A DNA stretch of 64,000 nucleotides, from assembly GCF_014195095.1 (NCBI RefSeq), contig NZ_JACIBC010000008.1:186001-250000 (forward strand). The letters are read 5' to 3'. Below are positions 43,725-52,358 of the stretch, one piece after another. The DNA is from Rhizobium sp. BK602 (GTDB lineage Bacteria; Pseudomonadota; Alphaproteobacteria; Rhizobiales; Rhizobiaceae). The notes below the pieces were generated by a model. It was not told the DNA's origin and did not search any database. It saw only the letters and a list, made by a program, of their open reading frames with translations. Numbering within the stretch: the stretch's first letter is position 1; each line of letters opens with the position of its first letter. The position numbers were made by a program, and so were the translations under genes.

Positions 43725-44834
43725 ATGAGCATGGAAATGAGCAAGCCTGTCCCGCGCCCCGGCATTCTCGATATCGCCGCCTATGTGCCGGGCAAGGAAC
43801 ATGCGCCGGGCGTTGCGCGGGTGTTCAAGCTCTCCTCGAACGAGACGCCGCTCGGCGCGAGCCCCAAGGCCATCGAAGCCTGCCGGGAGGCGGCCGCGCA
43901 TCTGGAGCGGTATCCCGACGGCCAGGCCAAGGAATTGCGCCAGGCGATCGCCGACGTTCACGGGCTCAATCCGGCCAATATCCTGTGCGGCAACGGCTCC
44001 GACGAGCTGCTCGGCCTGCTTTGCCATGTCTATCTCGGCGCCGGCGACGAGGCCGTCATCACGGAACATGGTTTCCTCGTCTACAAGATCCAGATCATGG
44101 CCGCGGGCGCGACCCCGGTTACGGTGAAGGAGAAGGATTGCACCGTCGACGTCGACGCGATCCTCGCCGCCGTCACCGGTAAGACCAAGATGGTCTTCAT
44201 CGCCAATCCGGGCAATCCGACCGGCACCTATGTCCCGGTCAGCGAAATCCGCCGTCTGCAGGCGAGCTTGCCGAAGCATGTCGTGCTCGTGCTCGATGCC
44301 GCCTATGCCGAATATGTGCGCCGCAACGACTATGAAGCCGGTCTCGAGCTGGTATCGGCGAACCCGAATGTCGTCATGACCCGCACCTTCTCCAAGGTCT
44401 ATGGCCTTGCGGCGCTGCGCGTCGGCTGGATGTACGGCCCGCTCGACGTCATCGATGCGCTGAACCGCGTACGCAGCCCGTTCAATATGAACAGCGCCGC
44501 CATCGCCGCAGGTGCCGCCGCCATTCGTGACCAGGCCTTCACCGAGAAAGCCGTCGCCTTTAACCAGCTTTGGATCGACAAGGTGACTGCGGCGCTGGAG
44601 GCGATCGGCCTCAAGGTCACCCCATCCGTCGCGAATTTTGTTCTCGTCCACTTCCCCGATGTCGACGGCAAGCGTGCCGCCGAGGCCGACGATTTCCTGA
44701 CCAGTCGCGGCTATATCGTGCGCGCGGTGCGGGCTTACGGCTTCCCGAATTCGCTGCGCATCAGCATCGGCACGGAAGAGGCCAATCTGGGCGTCATCGA
44801 TACCCTGACGGAATTTATGGGTCGCAAGGCATGA
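43725..44834 (+). CDS. hisC: Histidinol-phosphate aminotransferase
   Basis: PLP aminotransferase of 369 residues with LSSNETPLGASPKAIEA, GNGSDELLGLL, ANPGNPTGTYV, and the PLP lysine in TRTFSKVYGLAALRVGW. Its place directly before prephenate dehydrogenase, with an ATGA overlap, suggests it may also serve as aromatic aminotransferase for Tyr/Phe synthesis, a known dual activity in this family. Confidence 0.95.
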   Translation: MSMEMSKPVPRPGILDIAAYVPGKEHAPGVARVFKLSSNETPLGASPKAIEACREAAAHLERYPDGQAKELRQAIADVHGLNPANILCGNGSDELLGLLCHVYLGAGDEAVITEHGFLVYKIQIMAAGATPVTVKEKDCTVDVDAILAAVTGKTKMVFIANPGNPTGTYVPVSEIRRLQASLPKHVVLVLDAAYAEYVRRNDYEAGLELVSANPNVVMTRTFSKVYGLAALRVGWMYGPLDVIDALNRVRSPFNMNSAAIAAGAAAIRDQAFTEKAVAFNQLWIDKVTAALEAIGLKVTPSVANFVLVHFPDVDGKRAAEADDFLTSRGYIVRAVRAYGFPNSLRISIGTEEANLGVIDTLTEFMGRKA

Positions 44835-45760
44835 GCAGCATTCAATTCAACCGGATCGCACTGATCGGCATCGGCCTGATCGGCTCCTCGATCGCCCACG
44901 ACATCAAGCGCCTTGGCCTTGCCGGGGAGGTGGTGATCTCGACGCGCAGCGCTGAGACGCTGAAGCGCGCCGAGGAGCTGAAGCTCGGCGACCGCTACAC
45001 GCCGTCCTCGGCCGAGGCGGTCAAGGATGCCGATCTCGTCATCGTCTCCGTGCCTGTGGGAGCGTCGGAAAGCGTCGCCAAGGACATCGCCGCCCATCTG
45101 AAGCCCGGCGCCATCGTCACCGATGTCGGCTCCACCAAGGCTTCCGTCATCGCGCAGATGCAGCCGCATATGCCCGCAAATGTGCATTTCATCCCCGGCC
45201 ACCCGCTGGCGGGCACCGAAAAATCCGGACCGGATGCCGGCTTTGCCGGACTGTTCAAGGGGCGCTGGTGCATCTTCACGCCGGTCCCCGGCACCGACGA
45301 AGCGGCGATCAAGAGGCTTCGCGATTTCTGGGAGGCGCTCGGCTCGCGCGTCGACGAGATGGATCCGGAGCATCACGACAAGGTGCTGGCGATCGTCTCG
45401 CATCTGCCGCACCTGATCGCCTACAACATCGTCGGCACGGCCGACGACCTGGAGACGGTGACCGAGTCGGAAGTGATCAAATATTCCGCTTCCGGCTTCC
45501 GCGATTTCACCCGCCTTGCCGCATCCGACCCGACCATGTGGCGCGACGTCTGCCTGCACAATCGCGATGCCATTCTGGAAATGCTGGCCCGCTTCTCCGA
45601 AGACCTCGCCTCCCTGCAGCGGGCGATCCGCTGGGGCGAGGGCGACAAGATATTCGAACTCTTCAGCCGCACCCGCGCCATCCGCCGCTCGATCGTCGAG
45701 GCCGGCCAGGATGTCGATACGCCGGATTTCGGTCGTCACGCGCTGGATGTGCAGGAGTAG
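44831..45760 (+). CDS. Prephenate/arogenate dehydrogenase
   Basis: NAD(P)-dependent enzyme of tyrosine synthesis, 309 residues from ATG 44831. Rossmann motif ALIGIGLIGSSIAHDIKRLG, then DVGSTKASV, HFIPGHPLAGTEKSGPDAG and DPEHHDKVLAIVSHLPHLIAY, all typical. No chorismate mutase or ACT domain. Coupled to hisC. The Phd/RelE pair lies downstream on the other strand. Confidence 0.95.
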   Translation: MSSIQFNRIALIGIGLIGSSIAHDIKRLGLAGEVVISTRSAETLKRAEELKLGDRYTPSSAEAVKDADLVIVSVPVGASESVAKDIAAHLKPGAIVTDVGSTKASVIAQMQPHMPANVHFIPGHPLAGTEKSGPDAGFAGLFKGRWCIFTPVPGTDEAAIKRLRDFWEALGSRVDEMDPEHHDKVLAIVSHLPHLIAYNIVGTADDLETVTESEVIKYSASGFRDFTRLAASDPTMWRDVCLHNRDAILEMLARFSEDLASLQRAIRWGEGDKIFELFSRTRAIRRSIVEAGQDVDTPDFGRHALDVQE

Positions 45761-45773
45761 CGGTTCTTTTCCA

Positions 45774-45791
45774 TTCTCCCCTCGGGGAGAA
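45774..45791. repeat. CTTCTCCCC-type palindrome, copy 2
   Basis: TTCTCCCC-TC-GGGGAGAA, 13 bp after the prephenate dehydrogenase stop. Same family as 24198 and 53734. Confidence 0.7.
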
Positions 45792-45835
45792 GGTGATGAG
45801 CCTCCAATCGGCGAGCATCCGGGATGGGATCGTTT

Positions 45836-46117
45836 TCAGCGGCTGTCTGCGAGCTTGTAGACCTGGTTGCGCTCTCTCTTGCCGACGGCCACCACGATGA
45901 CCACGAGTTGCTCGTCGCGAACCTCATAGACAAGGCGATAGCCGACGCCGCGCAATTTTATCTTGTATCGATCCTTGCTTCCGAAAAGCTTGGCGGATGG
46001 CACACGCGGGTTTTCGCAGCGTTCGGCAAGCTTCTTTTTGAACTGCTCGCGCGTATTGGCGTCGAGCTTGCGCCATTCCTTCAGAGCGGCATCCAGAAAG
46101 CCGAGTTCATAGGTCAT
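45836..46117 (-). CDS. RelE/ParE family toxin
   Basis: 93-residue protein starting at ATG 46117: LGFLDAALKEWRKLD, AERCENPRVPSAKL, YKIKLRGVGYRLVYEV and VIVVAVGKRERNQVY, the RelE mRNA interferase pattern. Start overlaps the antitoxin 3' end by 11 bp. Expected to cleave mRNA at the ribosome; activity not shown. The pair sits between core genes. Confidence 0.92.
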   Translation of the reverse strand: MTYELGFLDAALKEWRKLDANTREQFKKKLAERCENPRVPSAKLFGSKDRYKIKLRGVGYRLVYEVRDEQLVVIVVAVGKRERNQVYKLADSR

Positions 46118-46355
46118 CCAGCTTGACCTTGACGACTGGCTCGCCCGCCCGCGCGTCGGCGATGGCGTTGAGTTCCATATCCTCGAGACGCTCCAGCATG
46201 GCTTCATAGAGGCGGGCCGGAACGCAATAGAAGGCGGGTGCATTCCTGTTGAGGATGGCAACCGTCGCGCCTTCGCCGGCCGCCACGGTTCCCATCGGGT
46301 TCTTTTTCAGTTCCGAGACGCTGGCGGTGACTTCGGCGAGAATTACATTTGTCAT
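46107..46355 (-). CDS. Phd/YefM (RelB/StbD-like) family antitoxin
   Basis: 82 residues: ILAEVTASVSELKKNPMGTV and VAILNRNAPAFYCVPARLYE form the Phd/StbD N-terminal DNA-binding fold. The acidic C-terminus (MELNAIADARAGEPVVKVKL) should wrap the toxin. First gene of the operon; likely autorepresses through the site at 46381-46396. Confidence 0.92.
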   Translation of the reverse strand: MTNVILAEVTASVSELKKNPMGTVAAGEGATVAILNRNAPAFYCVPARLYEAMLERLEDMELNAIADARAGEPVVKVKLDDL

Positions 46356-46380
46356 CGTACCCTCGAAGGTTCCCTTAATG

Positions 46381-46396
46381 GCACTTTAAATAGTGC
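46381..46396. promoter_or_regulatory. Candidate operator of the toxin-antitoxin pair
   Basis: GCACTTTAAATAGTGC: GCACT and AGTGC arms around an AT centre, 25 bp upstream of the antitoxin start. Position and symmetry fit a Phd-type autorepression site. Confidence 0.5.
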
Positions 46397-46442
46397 TTTT
46401 AACAGGTCTCTTCAAGGTGTCGCCCAATTGAACAGAGAGCGA

Positions 46443-47456
46443 TCAAATCGGCGGAATCTTTCCGAGCGGGATGAAGCCGCTGAGGGAGAGGCGGCCGCGG
46501 TCGGCCGTCAGGTCGACTGAAACCTTGCTGCCGCCATTTGCGAGCGCCTTCAGCATCTTCGTCGCTGTCTTAATGATGTTCTTGGCGGCGGGGAGCGTGG
46601 CGGTCAGGCTGTCGCCCCAGGGTTCGATCTGGTTGATCTCCAGCTTGAACTGGCCGGAAAGGAACCCCTCATCATCGAAGTTGAAGGGGCCGGAGAGCGT
46701 CATGACGCGACCGTCGCCGATATCGATGACGGCCTGATGCAGCGTGCCGGCAGCGCCGCGCATGCCGTTCCTGTCGCTGCCGTCGAGCAGGCCTGCCTTG
46801 TCGGTCAGCGTGATATTGGCGCTTGTCGAGGCCGAAGGCAGCGCCTGGGGGAAATCCTTGATGACGGCGGTGGCGTTCTCGATGCCGAGGGCGAGTTCGA
46901 GGTCGTTGCCGTTCTGGCGCGCATGCAGCTCCGTGTGATCGGCTGTGACATCGGCGCCTTGGCCCGTGACGGAGGAGACGATATTGGCCTTCAGGCCGTC
47001 GATGACGGTCTGGCTCTGTTCCACCCCGCGGCCCTTGGCGACGAGGTTCGATTGCAGGTCGGTCCATGCGGCCGAGACGGTCAGACCCTGGGTGGTGTGC
47101 AATTCTGCCGGCGATTGCAGTTTCCAGCCGATGTGATTCGGCTGGTAGACCGGCGCGGAGGCCTGCAGGCTGCTGAAGGTCGTGGAAATGCCTCTGGTCT
47201 GGTTATCGACGGTCACCTTGGCGCAGGAGAGGCCGATGGCGAAGGGAAAGCCGCTGAAGGCCATGTCGCCGCATTCGCCGGAGATGCCGGCATTGTTCTG
47301 CTGGCCGAGCGCCTTCAGGACGGTCGTCTTCACCACGGATGTCGCATAGTACCAGCCGCCGGCATAGAGCCCGGCAAGGATCGCCAGCAATCCCAGTCCG
47401 ACGAGCCATAAGCGTTTGCCTTTGCCGGATGCGACGCTTTGGCTTGACGCTGCCAT
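46443..47456 (-). CDS. DUF2125 protein
   Basis: About 337 residues from ATG 47456, which has GGAG upstream. One N-terminal membrane anchor (LWLVGLGLLAILAGLYAGGW, about residues 16-35) and a large periplasmic beta-rich domain (GECGDMAFSGFPFAIGLSC, with paired Cys). Function unknown, conserved in alphaproteobacteria. It starts 51 bp from the divergent gamma-glutamylcyclotransferase gene. Confidence 0.86.
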   Translation of the reverse strand: MAASSQSVASGKGKRLWLVGLGLLAILAGLYAGGWYYATSVVKTTVLKALGQQNNAGISGECGDMAFSGFPFAIGLSCAKVTVDNQTRGISTTFSSLQASAPVYQPNHIGWKLQSPAELHTTQGLTVSAAWTDLQSNLVAKGRGVEQSQTVIDGLKANIVSSVTGQGADVTADHTELHARQNGNDLELALGIENATAVIKDFPQALPSASTSANITLTDKAGLLDGSDRNGMRGAAGTLHQAVIDIGDGRVMTLSGPFNFDDEGFLSGQFKLEINQIEPWGDSLTATLPAAKNIIKTATKMLKALANGGSKVSVDLTADRGRLSLSGFIPLGKIPPI

Positions 47457-47507
47457 GTTGTTCTCCAATGGTTGGACGAATGTAATCACACTGATTTGGC
47501 GTGGGAT

Positions 47508-48041
47508 ATGGACGAATTTTGGGTGTTTGGCTACGGATCGCTCATGTGGAATCCGGGGTTTGGTTACGTCGAAAAATCAGAAGCGCTGATTTTCGGCTAT
47601 CGCCGCTCGCTGTGCGTCTATTCCTGGGTCCATCGCGGCACCGAGGCAAGCCCCGGACTGGTGCTCGGTCTCGACCGCGGCGGTTCCTGCCGTGGCATGG
47701 CCTTTCGTGTGGCGTCCGGCGAATGGGCCGAGGCGCTGACCTATCTGCGCGAGCGTGAACTCGTCACCAACGTCTATCTGGAAAAGACGCTGCCGATCCG
47801 GCTTGCCGATGGGCGGCGGGTGGTTGCGGTTGCCTATGTCGTCGACCGCGACCACCGGCAATATGCCGGGACGCTCGATCCCGTCGGGGCCGCGCAGATC
47901 GTCGAGTCGGCGGAGGGCCAATCCGGTCCGAACGACGCCTATGTCTTCAACACGCTGGCGCATCTGCGCGAGATGCGCATTCGCGACCAGTGGCTGGAGC
48001 AGGTCGCCGGCGAGGTCGAGCGGATGCGGGAGGCGTCCTGA
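47508..48041 (+). CDS. Gamma-glutamylcyclotransferase (ChaC-like)
   Basis: About 177 residues from ATG 47508: FWVFGYGSLMWNPGFGY is the ChaC/GGCT substrate-binding YGSL motif. CRGMAFRVASGEWAEAL and YLRERELVTNVYLEKTLPI follow. The family cleaves glutathione or gamma-glutamyl peptides to 5-oxoproline. ChaC-type is favoured by the length and sequence. Confidence 0.92.
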   Translation: MDEFWVFGYGSLMWNPGFGYVEKSEALIFGYRRSLCVYSWVHRGTEASPGLVLGLDRGGSCRGMAFRVASGEWAEALTYLRERELVTNVYLEKTLPIRLADGRRVVAVAYVVDRDHRQYAGTLDPVGAAQIVESAEGQSGPNDAYVFNTLAHLREMRIRDQWLEQVAGEVERMREAS

Positions 48042-48072
48042 GCCGCCATCTCTCCGCTGGAAGGCGTTCAGC

Positions 48073-48879
48073 CTAACCCGCTGCGGCCGCCATCTTGGCC
48101 TTGTCGATCTCGGCCAGCCGCCGCGCCGCCGTCGGCGGTATGGGCAGATGCGGGTTGCTGGCGATGGTTTCCACGAGCAGGTCGTCGCTGGCCTTTTCCG
48201 TGTCGTGGACAAGCTTTTCGAAGAAGGCGTCGGGGTCCATGCCCGGCTGGATCGGCGGCAGGATGCGCACCTTGAAGTGGCCGGGATATTTGCGGAAGGT
48301 GCGCCGCGGCCAGAACAGGCCGGGGTGCATGGCGACGGCGACCACCGGAATGTCGAGATCGCGATACATGCGGGCGATGCCGTATTTGTAGACCGGCTCG
48401 GCGCCCGGCGGCCGGCGGGTTCCCTCCGGATAGATGATCAGCTGCCGGCCGGTGGAAAGCTCCTCGCGCGTCCGCTTCAGGACATCGAACATCACCTTGC
48501 CGCGGGCGCTGCGGTCGACCGGGATCATGCGCTGCTTCTTCGCATACCAGCCGAACAGCGGAATCCACATCAGCTCGCGCTTCAGGATGTAGACCGGATC
48601 GTCGAGATAGGGCAGCAGCGCGAACGTATCCCAGAAGGACTGGTGCTTCGGCGCGAAGATGTAGCTGCCCTTGGGAATGTTCTCCAGGCCCTCGATCTCA
48701 TATGTCGTGCCGACGATCTTTTCCATCAGCCAGGTGCTGGATCTCGCCCAGGCCTTGGGGATCGCATAGGCGGCCTTGCGCGGCATCAGGAAGTAGATCG
48801 GCGTGAGCACGATCATCCGGATGATCAGATTGGCATAGAAGACGATATTGAACAGGATCGAACGCAGCGTGATCATCAA
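48073..48879 (-). CDS. plsC: 1-Acyl-sn-glycerol-3-phosphate acyltransferase
   Basis: Membrane acyltransferase of 268 residues forming phosphatidic acid. N-terminal hydrophobic segment (residues 8-32), catalytic HQSFWD (H79, D84), and acceptor motifs YPEGTRRPPG and PVVAVAMHPGLFW. It follows the DUF218 and ftsX/ftsE genes in the same orientation, a conserved arrangement in rhizobia (recalled). Confidence 0.95.
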   Translation of the reverse strand: MMITLRSILFNIVFYANLIIRMIVLTPIYFLMPRKAAYAIPKAWARSSTWLMEKIVGTTYEIEGLENIPKGSYIFAPKHQSFWDTFALLPYLDDPVYILKRELMWIPLFGWYAKKQRMIPVDRSARGKVMFDVLKRTREELSTGRQLIIYPEGTRRPPGAEPVYKYGIARMYRDLDIPVVAVAMHPGLFWPRRTFRKYPGHFKVRILPPIQPGMDPDAFFEKLVHDTEKASDDLLVETIASNPHLPIPPTAARRLAEIDKAKMAAAAG

Positions 48880-48974
48880 GGCTTTCCCAATATGCCGGCT
48901 CGCGCCGGTATCCGAAGCTTTGCCTACACGATTACGCTGTCAATAAAAAGTCGCCGCGACGGTGTCCGGATCTC

Positions 48975-49694
48975 TCAGTCGTCGTCGCCTGGGCCGCGCG
49001 ACCGCAGGCCGAGCGGGCGCCCGAGGCCGGTGAGATTGCGGGCGCCGGCGAGCAGGACCTTGGCATATTCGGAGACCATGGTGCGCAGCGCATTGGGGTC
49101 GGTGAACCAGTTCTTGGTCTTGAGATCGGAATTGACCACCGGATAGGGGATGAAATCCGTGGCCGGGTCCACATATTTCAGTTCCGCCAGGCTGCGCGGC
49201 ATATGGTAGTTGTTGGTCACGACCAGGATGCTCTTGTAGCCCCTGGCATGAATCCATTTTGCCGCCTCGCGCGCATTGCCGATGGTGTCGAGGGCGTCAT
49301 AGCCGACATCGACGCAGCAATTGAAGAGATTGATGGGGCTCTGCGTCAGTTTGCGGATCTGCGACGGCGTGGTCGTCGGATGGACGCCGGAGATCAGCAG
49401 CCGGTTGCCGGCGCCGGAGCGCAGCAGTTCCACGGCCTGGTCGATGCGCTGATAGCCGCCGGTCAGGACGACGATGGCATCCGCCTTCGGCTCCAGCGGC
49501 GGCCGGAGCGTGGTGATCGAATCAGCAAAATGCAGGAAGCCGCCGAAAACGATGGCGACCAGAAAGATGAAGGCGAAGCCGCCCCAGCGCAGAAAGCGTC
49601 GGAAAAAACTGCGCCGCACTGGCCTGTCGCGGTGGAAGCGCTCCCACAACGTTTGCGTACTCACAGCCTTGCGAGTCGTCAGGTCCATGCTCAT
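48975..49694 (-). CDS. YdcF/ElyC-like DUF218 membrane protein
   Basis: 239 residues with one N-terminal TM segment (FAFIFLVAIVFGGFLHFADS, about 40-59) and a DUF218 domain: KADAIVVLTGGYQRIDQAVE, NRLLISGVHPTT, GNAREAAKWIHARGYKSILV and TNNYHMPRS. ElyC/SanA relatives affect envelope and peptidoglycan integrity, which fits the ftsEX-plsC neighbourhood. Biochemical role unknown. Confidence 0.88.
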   Translation of the reverse strand: MSMDLTTRKAVSTQTLWERFHRDRPVRRSFFRRFLRWGGFAFIFLVAIVFGGFLHFADSITTLRPPLEPKADAIVVLTGGYQRIDQAVELLRSGAGNRLLISGVHPTTTPSQIRKLTQSPINLFNCCVDVGYDALDTIGNAREAAKWIHARGYKSILVVTNNYHMPRSLAELKYVDPATDFIPYPVVNSDLKTKNWFTDPNALRTMVSEYAKVLLAGARNLTGLGRPLGLRSRGPGDDD

Positions 49695-49763
49695 GATTCG
49701 TCATTATACGCGAAATGCGGCAAGGAACGGGCCATCGGACCATAAAAATTGGTTAGCAAACCG

Positions 49764-50810
49764 TCAGCCCTGTGCATTTTCGGTTCTTCCGGGGTCGGAG
49801 CGGACCAGATCGATCTCGTCGATGGTGCGCATGACGGTGAAGCGCGCGGTCGCCGTGGTGAGCAGCGCGATGATGATCATGGTCGCGAGAATGCCGAGAT
49901 AGCCGAGGGTGCCGACCGAAAACGTGCCGAAGAGAGCCGTTGCCTGGTCGGTCTGCGGCGTGGCGATCGTGCTGCGTTGCAGAAGGCCGGCGATGGCGAA
50001 GAACAGGGCGGCGAGCGCGCTGCCGGCGGCCGAGCCCTTCAGGCTGATCTTGAGGAAATGCTTCTGGAATTCGGTGGCGACGAAGGTGCTGTCGGCGCCG
50101 ACGAAATGCAGCACCTCGACGATATGGCGGTTGCCCGAAAGCGCGCCCCGCGTGGCGAAGACGACCGTCAGCACCATGGCGGTGAAGACCAGCAGCAGGA
50201 CGCCGGTGCCGATGAGGACGGTGGTGTGCGCCATGGAGACCAGCCGGTCGACCCAGGTGCGATGATCGTCCAGCGTCGCCTGCGGTATCTCGCTCTTCAG
50301 GAGACCGCGCATCGCCTCGAAATCGGGCGGATGGGTTTCATCAATGGTGATGATCACCAGGCGCGGGACGGGCAGTTCCTTGAGGTCGAGGCCGGAGCCG
50401 AGCCATGGTTCGAGCAGGCGGGCGGTCGCCGCCTCGTCGACGATCTGGCCGCTCTTGGTGCCGACGAAGCCAAGCGCGATGTCGCGGGCACTGGCGAGCG
50501 CCTTGTCCATGTCGAGATTGTCGTCCGGCTTGATCTGGATGGTGATTTCGCGGGAAATCTGGCTTTCCCAGCTTGCCGCCGTCGAGCGGACCATGCTGAC
50601 GGCGCCGAGCGTCAGGCAGGCGAGGAAGGCCATGATGGCGATGACGACGATCAGCGCATTGCCCTGGATATTGGAGGAGGGCACGATCGGCCCGGTCGGG
50701 CGCACGCGCATCTCCGGCCGCCTCTTTTCCGGCGGCGTCGCGGCGGGTCTCTGGGTGTTGCCGGCGGCTCTGCCGTTGGCAGCGCTTCGGCGGGGGGCTG
50801 GCTCAGTCAT
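49764..50810 (-). CDS. ftsX: FtsX-like cell division ABC transporter permease
   Basis: 348 residues. Cytoplasmic Pro/Arg-rich N-terminus (about 45), TM1 (ALIVVIAIMAFLACLTLGAV), a periplasmic domain, then three TM segments near 195-220, 245-270 and 300-325. It lacks an ATPase domain and pairs with FtsE to control cell-wall hydrolases at division. Start overlaps ftsE by 8 bp. Confidence 0.93.
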   Translation of the reverse strand: MTEPAPRRSAANGRAAGNTQRPAATPPEKRRPEMRVRPTGPIVPSSNIQGNALIVVIAIMAFLACLTLGAVSMVRSTAASWESQISREITIQIKPDDNLDMDKALASARDIALGFVGTKSGQIVDEAATARLLEPWLGSGLDLKELPVPRLVIITIDETHPPDFEAMRGLLKSEIPQATLDDHRTWVDRLVSMAHTTVLIGTGVLLLVFTAMVLTVVFATRGALSGNRHIVEVLHFVGADSTFVATEFQKHFLKISLKGSAAGSALAALFFAIAGLLQRSTIATPQTDQATALFGTFSVGTLGYLGILATMIIIALLTTATARFTVMRTIDEIDLVRSDPGRTENAQG

Positions 50811-51462
50811 AGATATCGAGATGCCCTCCCGACAGAATCATGCGCCGCGCCTCGATCTGGTCCATCAGGGCAAGGTCGTGCGTGGCGATGACGACGGCTG
50901 TGCCCAGGCGATTGAGCTCGAGGAAGAGGTTGAGCAGGCGGCGCGCCATCGGCGGATCGACATTGCCCGTCGGCTCGTCGGCAAGCAGGATTTCCGGGCG
51001 GTCGATCAGGGCGCGGGCGATGGCGGCGCGCTGCTTCTCGCCGCCCGACAGCACCGGCGGCAGCACATTGATGCGCTCGCCGAGACCGACCCACTTCAGC
51101 AGTTCCAGCACGTCGGTGCGGTAGGAGCTCTCGTCCTTGCCGCGCACGCGCAGCGGCAGAGCGACGTTCTCGTAGGTGGTCAGATGGTCGAGCAGGCGGA
51201 AATCCTGAAAGACGATGCCGACGCGGCGGCGCAGCATCGGCAGTTCATTGCGCGGGATCGAGGAAACCTCGCGGTCGAACATGCGGATCAGCCCGCGCGT
51301 CGGCTGCAGCGACATGAAGAGCAGCCGCAGCAGCGTGGTCTTGCCGGCGCCGGAGGGGCCCGTCAGGAACTGGAACGATTTTCTCGGAATGTCGAAGGTC
51401 AGGTCGCGGAGGATTTCCGGACCCATGCCATAGCGCAAACCGACGTTCTCAAAGTGAATCAA
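50803..51462 (-). CDS. ftsE: Cell division ATP-binding protein FtsE
   Basis: 219-residue ABC ATPase with Walker A GPSGAGKTT (35-43), Q-loop VFQDFRLLDHLTTYENVALP, signature LSGGEKQRAAIARAL (from 138), Walker B ILLADEPTGNVD (from 158) and switch His in VVIATHDLALM. YENVALPLR is characteristic of FtsE. First gene of ftsEX; the upstream region carries TTAACC elements (see findings). Confidence 0.96.
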   Translation of the reverse strand: MIHFENVGLRYGMGPEILRDLTFDIPRKSFQFLTGPSGAGKTTLLRLLFMSLQPTRGLIRMFDREVSSIPRNELPMLRRRVGIVFQDFRLLDHLTTYENVALPLRVRGKDESSYRTDVLELLKWVGLGERINVLPPVLSGGEKQRAAIARALIDRPEILLADEPTGNVDPPMARRLLNLFLELNRLGTAVVIATHDLALMDQIEARRMILSGGHLDIYD

Positions 51463-51671
51463 CGGGCAGTCCAGTCTCGCGGGTGTTCAATCAGGCGACT
51501 TGTTAACCAACAGCGTTAACAGACGGTAAATTTTTCTGGAAAGGCGCCCCATTCATGGCGATCTTTGCGAAGCATTAACCATTAAAATTTACGACTGGGC
51601 AGGATTCGTTTCAATGCCCAGAATTCAGGTGGGCGTGGAAACCATGTGGATCACCGGAAAGGGAGGTCGCC

Positions 51672-52358
51672 ATGGGCGCTTTTCGCCACCATCGGCAGCA
51701 GGCGGGGCTGGTCTACGACCTCATACCGCCCGAGCGCGGATCGCGTGCCCGGCCGCCGCATCGCACCGAACGGGCAGCCGATATCGTCGATGCCGAATTC
51801 GTGACCGTTATTCCCGGCCGCGGTCATGGTAAGGATTTTCGTGACAAAGCTGCGCGCGACGCGGGTTTTCGAGGCAGAGGTTTTGACGAGGCGTTGCCGC
51901 CCCGGCGGGTCAGGGGCGGTGCGCTTGTTTCTGCCATCGCCGGTTTGCGCTTTATCGAGATCTGGCTGCAGCAGGCATCGCGGCGCAGTTTCGTGGCTCT
52001 GATCGCCGCCCTTGCCGTGCTGGTTTTCGGGCTTGCCGGCGGTTTTTCCGGACTGTCCGCCACGCCGGCGCCATCGGCCTCCGAGCCTCTGCAATTTTCG
52101 CATGTGACGCTGACGCCACGCGACGAAAACGGCCTTCGGGTGCTCACCCTTAACGGGATCATCGAGAACCAGACCGGTGCCACGCTCTCCGTGCCGCTCG
52201 TGCGTGCCGATCTCGTCTCCGGCGAGCAGCTGTTGGCGAGCATCGTGGTGGACCCGCCGGTCGACCGTATCGGCCCACATGAAAGCCGCGGTTTTTCCAC
52301 GCGATTGCAGCATCCCGGTGGAAAAACGCCGGATATTCGCCTTTCCTTCATGCCATAG
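51672..52358 (+). CDS. Single-TM protein of unknown function, divergent from ftsE
   Basis: 228 residues with GGGAGG 7 bp before ATG 51672. Basic disordered cytoplasmic N-terminus (about 1-100), one TM segment (about 107-128, VALIAALAVLVFGLAGGFSG), and a periplasmic beta domain (LQFSHVTLTPRDENGLRVLT then LNGIIENQTGATLSVP) ending PGGKTPDIRLSFMP. The C-terminal domain resembles that of alphaproteobacterial proteins which carry an N-terminal MJ0042 zinc finger, but no such finger is present here. The stop codon lies in a repeat. Confidence 0.75.
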   Translation: MGAFRHHRQQAGLVYDLIPPERGSRARPPHRTERAADIVDAEFVTVIPGRGHGKDFRDKAARDAGFRGRGFDEALPPRRVRGGALVSAIAGLRFIEIWLQQASRRSFVALIAALAVLVFGLAGGFSGLSATPAPSASEPLQFSHVTLTPRDENGLRVLTLNGIIENQTGATLSVPLVRADLVSGEQLLASIVVDPPVDRIGPHESRGFSTRLQHPGGKTPDIRLSFMP

